A stretch of DNA of 7,798 bases from a bacterium. Lineage in GTDB: Bacteria; RBG-13-66-14. Shown piece by piece: positions 5,365 to 7,798 of this stretch. Below the pieces are notes generated by a model, which was given only the letters and a program-made list of their open reading frames with translations, did no database searches and was not told the DNA's origin. Position numbers and translations under genes: made by a program. Positions within the stretch are counted from its first letter, which is position 1; every line of letters begins with the position of its first letter. The stretch spans positions 1 through 7,798 of the forward strand of contig JAIOSI010000279.1 in assembly GCA_021107695.1 (NCBI GenBank). Reading direction: 5' to 3'.

Positions 5365-6354
5365 CTAACCGAAGTTCTTGTGAAACTTAACCTGATAACT
5401 AAAGGGAGCGGAGAAGACTGAGGTGCTTAAAACACTGATGGGTTTACCGCCTTCGGTAACCTCAACGTTTTCGTGGTTTATCTCATCGTCGTTGACACCG
5501 GAAGAGCTATCGCTGTAGCTGCCTTCACCAGAGTCGGTGGAAACCTCTTCGGTTCGGTTGATCCGGGGACCGACCTGACCTTCTTCGTAGGTTGCAGGAC
5601 CGGGGGTTACCGTGGGACCAGTATTGTCAGAGGTCGCCGGAGCAACAGCAACCATTGGAGTACTGCCGCCCATATGCCCGGTTATCAGTTGAACCAGTTC
5701 GGGGAGGGCAAGCTCCAGGGTGGTGGAGGAGTTGACCTGAACCATGGCACGTTTGATAACGTCCAGAACGTCATCGAGATTGTTTTCCAAAGCGACGAGG
5801 GTGTGGACGGTGATGTCCTCATCCAGGGTTGCACCGGTAACGGTTGCCTCAATCCAGTGGCAAGGTTCGCCGTTGTGCTCTTCCCGACCGACCAGGTTGA
5901 TAGCGATCGTCCCTACCCGTTGATAGTTGCCTTCCACCTTGGCAGCATCCGCACCACTGGCACTCATTTGACCAGTGACCAGCTGAACCAGTTCGGGCAG
6001 CGCAAGCTCCAGAGCGGTGCCAGCGTTGACCTGAATCACGGCACGCTTGATGACATCGAGAACACCGCCAAGGTTGTTTTCGATCTCCAGAAGGGTGTGG
6101 ATGGTGATATCCTCGTCGGAACTATCTCCCACCACAATCGCTTCGATCCAATAGCAGGGCTTACCGTCACAGTTTTCCTCGCCAACAACACTCAGGACAA
6201 TCGAGCCGATCAGCTCTTGAGCATTGGGTTGGGCAACACCAGTGGATTGAGCATCATCAGCGAGGCTCACATCGACCTCTTCAGCTTCTGCGCCACAGCT
6301 GATGAACAGCCCTAAAGCCAGCAGCAGTGCCAGGGGAATCAGGGTTTTCTTCAC
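5365..6354 (-). CDS. Lipoprotein with tandemly duplicated 82-aa domain, function unknown
   Basis: This 329-aa protein has a lipoprotein signal peptide (MKKTLIPLALLL..., FISC, predicted lipidated Cys20), then two copies of one domain at residues 49-130 and 147-228. By hand count 52 of 82 positions are identical. Each copy has VVG.E/LVG.E, then a G.PC.WIEA motif (64-72 and 162-170), DEDIT.HTL, ENNL..VLDVIKRA and LELALPELVQL. The PC-aromatic-WIE strand resembles beta-rich substrate-binding or LolA-like periplasmic folds, but this is only a resemblance. Residues 229-329 are low-complexity Pro/Thr/Ser/Glu/Gly, probably disordered, ending in a more ordered stretch. The start is GTG with GGAGGT 5 nt upstream. 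It has its own promoter (6420-6448) and terminator. It sits between the two paralogous lipoprotein genes. Confidence 0.82.
   Translation of the reverse strand: MKKTLIPLALLLALGLFISCGAEAEEVDVSLADDAQSTGVAQPNAQELIGSIVLSVVGEENCDGKPCYWIEAIVVGDSSDEDITIHTLLEIENNLGGVLDVIKRAVIQVNAGTALELALPELVQLVTGQMSASGADAAKVEGNYQRVGTIAINLVGREEHNGEPCHWIEATVTGATLDEDITVHTLVALENNLDDVLDVIKRAMVQVNSSTTLELALPELVQLITGHMGGSTPMVAVAPATSDNTGPTVTPGPATYEEGQVGPRINRTEEVSTDSGEGSYSDSSSGVNDDEINHENVEVTEGGKPISVLSTSVFSAPFSYQVKFHKNFG
5671..5916 (-). repeat. Intragenic domain duplication, second copy
   Basis: This stretch encodes residues 147-228 of the 329-aa lipoprotein and aligns without gaps to the first copy at 5965-6210. The two are separated by a 16-residue linker. 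The segment encoding LELALPELVQL is the best conserved. Confidence 0.85.
5965..6210 (-). repeat. Intragenic domain duplication, first copy
   Basis: This stretch encodes residues 49-130 of the 329-aa lipoprotein. It has an additional Cys (Cys62) absent from the second copy, which could pair with Cys67. The equivalent position in copy 2 is His160. Confidence 0.85.
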
Positions 6355-6359
6355 GGCTA

Positions 6360-6365
6360 ACCTCC
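6360..6365 (-). promoter_or_regulatory. Ribosome binding site that fixes a GTG start
   Basis: GGAGGT on the minus strand lies 5 nt before the GTG at 6354, which begins the MKKTLIPLAL signal peptide. No alternative ATG upstream has a comparable site. Confidence 0.85.
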
Positions 6366-6419
6366 ATACAAATTGGGGACATATTGTGACAAACTCACCG
6401 CTCCTCCGACCGCACCTGC

Positions 6420-6448
6420 ATTCTAACTGCTCCGCAATGAGATTTCAA
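6420..6448 (-). promoter_or_regulatory. Sigma70-type promoter of the duplicated-domain lipoprotein gene
   Basis: On the minus strand TTGAAA (6443-6448) and TAGAAT (6420-6425) are separated by 17 nt, with 4 of 6 and 5 of 6 consensus matches. The leader would be about 58 nt. Confidence 0.7.
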
Positions 6449-6492
6449 CTGTTTCTTTGGGATAATGTGTAAAAAATCTCCACTCAACATAC

Positions 6493-6521
6493 AAAAAGGG
6501 CAGCTGTAGTGAGCTGCCCTT
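6493..6521 (-). terminator. Strong intrinsic terminator after the 138-aa lipoprotein gene
   Basis: A 10-bp stem AAGGGCAGCT/AGCTGCCCTT (6496-6505 with 6512-6521) with a 6-nt loop ends on the minus strand in a run of five T (6493-6497). It lies 84 nt past the stop at 6606 and just before the promoter of the next minus-strand gene, separating the two units. It belongs to the AAGGGC hairpin family. Confidence 0.8.
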
Positions 6522-6590
6522 ACAATACAATTGACGCTGGACGCGGGAGCAAGTTTGACTAAACCAAGATTACCAGCCACGTAAGCGCGA

Positions 6591-6605
6591 GCAGCCTCAG
6601 GCTGC
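6591..6605 (-). repeat. Stop-adjacent 15-nt palindrome, copy 2
   Basis: GCAGCC-TCA-GGCTGC directly abuts the TAG stop of the 138-aa lipoprotein gene. Compared with copy 1 (4241-4255), stem pairs 1 and 6 have changed on both arms (C-G to G-C, T-A to C-G) while the TCA loop is kept. Confidence 0.6.
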
Positions 6606-7022
6606 CTACATGGGGAAATACATAATCCAGAAAACGTTAATGGTCTCTGTGGTGATTTCGCTGATGTCGAAGGTGGCGATCAGAACATCCATCTTTGCGC
6701 GAAAGACCTCGTTGTTGTAGGCACGGTCGTCCCCGTGACTGGTGGCAGTGGAGTATGTCCGCACATATTTGCCTTCCTCGAAGCCCAGGAGGTACTGTAT
6801 GTCGCCGCCAAAGTCCTTGGCGGCGTACTTGTCGGAAATCGCCTTAATATCGTTGCTGTACTCAGCAATTAGATATTCCAGTGCCAGGGTCTCATAATCA
6901 ACTGCCTCCTCGCTCTTTTCGACTCCTTCAGGGATGACGATATCGCTAACCGTTTCTTTCCTGCCACAGCCAACAAAAACAACCATCGTCAATACCAGCA
7001 ACACTAACAGTGTGTTACGCAT
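6606..7022 (-). CDS. Short lipoprotein, paralogue of the 259-aa lipoprotein's C-terminal domain
   Basis: This 138-aa protein has a signal peptide MRNTLLVLLVLTMVV and lipobox FVGC, with Cys19 lipidated. A 24-residue linker leads to a single domain at residues 44-138. That domain aligns without gaps to residues 165-259 of the protein encoded at 4259-5038, with about 64 of 95 identities by hand count. Conserved blocks are EYLxAEY, DKYA, DFGGD, GFEEG, TYSTA, IATFDIS and a C-terminus TINVFWxMxFPM. The first domain and the acidic linker of the longer paralogue are absent, so this looks like the minimal form. The ATG has AGGAGG 4 nt upstream, and a TTGACT-N17 promoter precedes it. The function is unknown. 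The identical C-terminal ends suggest the terminus matters structurally. Confidence 0.82.
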   Translation of the reverse strand: MRNTLLVLLVLTMVVFVGCGRKETVSDIVIPEGVEKSEEAVDYETLALEYLIAEYSNDIKAISDKYAAKDFGGDIQYLLGFEEGKYVRTYSTATSHGDDRAYNNEVFRAKMDVLIATFDISEITTETINVFWIMYFPM

Positions 7023-7062
7023 CCTGCCTCCTCATATTCTGTTATGCGTGCATCAAGCCTTG

Positions 7063-7091
7063 AAGCTACCAGTTTGGAAGTTCCCAGTCAA
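7063..7091 (-). promoter_or_regulatory. Candidate promoter of the 138-aa lipoprotein gene
   Basis: On the minus strand TTGACT (7086-7091) is followed after 17 nt by TAGCTT (7063-7068). The -10 is poor, but the -35 hexamer and spacing are identical to those of the paralogue's promoter at 5093-5121. Confidence 0.45.
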
Positions 7092-7094
7092 GGG

Positions 7095-7141
7095 ACGTAA
7101 AAGGCGGGGAAGCCATGTTGGCTAAACTCCCCGCCTTACGT
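7095..7141 (-). terminator. Intrinsic terminator after the RND permease gene
   Basis: GGCGGGG (7103-7109) pairs with CCCCGCC (7129-7135) and is extended by AA/TT. After a 2-nt bulge ACGTAA (7095-7100) pairs with TTACGT (7136-7141). The loop contains a smaller AGCCA/TGGCT hairpin. On the minus strand the stem ends in CCTTTTAC, 15-20 nt past the stop codon at 7157. On the plus strand there is no T run. Confidence 0.75.
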
Positions 7142-7156
7142 TGTCATAAACTGTTT

Positions 7157-7798
7157 CTAGTTGGTCTGTCGGTTCTTCTTAAACATCTTTCGCTTGACCC
7201 GGACCTTCCAGTCTTCAATCCACGAGTAGAAGGTTGGGACGACGATCAGGGTCAGGACGGTTCCTGTTGCCAGACCGAAGATGAAGGCATAGCCCAGTGG
7301 TGCCCACTGCGGATCGGAAAGTGCCAGAGGCAGCATTCCGCCGATGGTCGTTATCGTCGTCAGCAGGATCGGGGTCAGGCGCACCTTACCGGCATCCACA
7401 ATGGCATCGTGAATCGAGGCACCCTCCTTACGGCGGATGTTGATAAAGTCCACCAGCACAATGGCACCATTAACCACAACCCCTGCCAGACCAATAATTC
7501 CGACGAAGGCGATGATGGTAAACGCGCTGCCTGTTACCGCCAGTCCGACCATCGCTCCAACCACCGCCAGAGGGATCGTAACCATAACCACGATGGGCTG
7601 TGCCAGGCTGCGGAACTGGAGGGTCAGGAGAATGAAGATCAGCAGGATCGCCAGATAGAAGGCGTTGAAGAGGTCGTTGAAGCTATCCTGGATGAAGCTG
7701 AAGGAGCCTTCGTAGTCCACCCAGTAGCCCGGCGGCAGGGCGATCTCGCTCTCTACATAGCTCTGGAGCATTCGGGTGATGTCCATCGGGCTGACCCG
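7157..7798 (-). CDS. RND-family efflux permease, C-terminal part (5' end beyond window)
   Basis: The window holds 213 codons before a TAG, with the frame open to the right edge, so this is roughly the last fifth of a protein normally about 1,000-1,100 aa. Numbering from the first Met in the window (7786), five hydrophobic segments at about 41-57, 68-86, 89-117, 137-157 and 164-185 match the last transmembrane helices (TM8-TM12) of RND transporters. Motif matches include QFRSLAQPIVVMVTIPLAVVG, GAIVLVDFIN and RLTPILLTTITTIGGMLPL, and the tail is basic. Such permeases export drugs, lipids or metals across the inner membrane using the proton gradient, usually with an adaptor and an outer-membrane channel. 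Neither partner gene is in view. Where AcrB has the proton-relay Lys940 (AKNAI) this protein has Asn (VNGAI). The substrate cannot be assigned. Confidence 0.92.
   Translation of the reverse strand, partial: RVSPMDITRMLQSYVESEIALPPGYWVDYEGSFSFIQDSFNDLFNAFYLAILLIFILLTLQFRSLAQPIVVMVTIPLAVVGAMVGLAVTGSAFTIIAFVGIIGLAGVVVNGAIVLVDFINIRRKEGASIHDAIVDAGKVRLTPILLTTITTIGGMLPLALSDPQWAPLGYAFIFGLATGTVLTLIVVPTFYSWIEDWKVRVKRKMFKKNRQTN

Noticed and set aside
5473..6315. 280-codon plus-strand open frame antisense to the duplicated-domain lipoprotein
   Set aside because: It mirrors the opposite-strand gene, which has a signal peptide, strong RBS, promoter and repeat structure. The antisense frame has none of these, and its apparent repeats are just the shadow of the real duplication.
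6395..6580. 61-codon minus-strand frame between two lipoprotein genes
   Set aside because: It spans a strong terminator and the next gene's promoter, and it has no RBS.

Overview
The window looks like chromosome of a diderm (Gram-negative-type) bacterium. Four genes encode Sec/signal-peptidase II lipoproteins, one encodes the end of an RND inner-membrane efflux permease, and isoprenoids are made by the MEP pathway (ispF). Base composition is moderately GC-rich by eye. Promoters are sigma70-like, Shine-Dalgarno sites are strong, and two lipoproteins start with GTG. Several products are unrecognised lipoproteins and the intergenic hairpins are repetitive, which suggests a poorly sampled, perhaps uncultivated lineage. 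I cannot place it in a phylum from sequence alone.

Left block (1-2974). A minus-strand pair consists of a secreted NodB-type polysaccharide deacetylase (1269-2336) followed, with a 1-nt TAATG overlap, by rsmB (1-1269, 16S rRNA m5C methyltransferase, C-terminus cut by the window edge). Diverging from it across a 158-bp control region are ispF (2495-2974) and, 25 nt further on, a lipoprotein with a TolB-like beta-propeller (3000-3932). Both divergent units appear to use extended -10 promoters of similar sequence.

Middle and right block (3933-7156). A 326-bp convergent intergenic region rich in inverted repeats precedes three minus-strand lipoprotein genes, each apparently a separate transcription unit with its own promoter. 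They are a 259-aa protein (4259-5038), a 329-aa protein containing a tandemly duplicated 82-aa domain (5365-6354), and a 138-aa protein (6606-7022). The first and third share a 95-residue C-terminal domain, about two thirds identical, ending in the same three residues, and also share structured 3' flanks. Terminator-like hairpins with the common core AAGGGC...GCCCTT punctuate the region.

Right edge (7157-7798). This is the C-terminal part of an RND efflux permease on the minus strand, followed by a strong hairpin terminator.

The genes do not form an obvious single pathway. The most distinctive content is the paralogous lipoprotein pair with its shared 3' module, the duplicated-domain lipoprotein between them, and the families of covarying intergenic hairpins. 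No CRISPR array, tRNA, rRNA, transposase or phage gene was seen.
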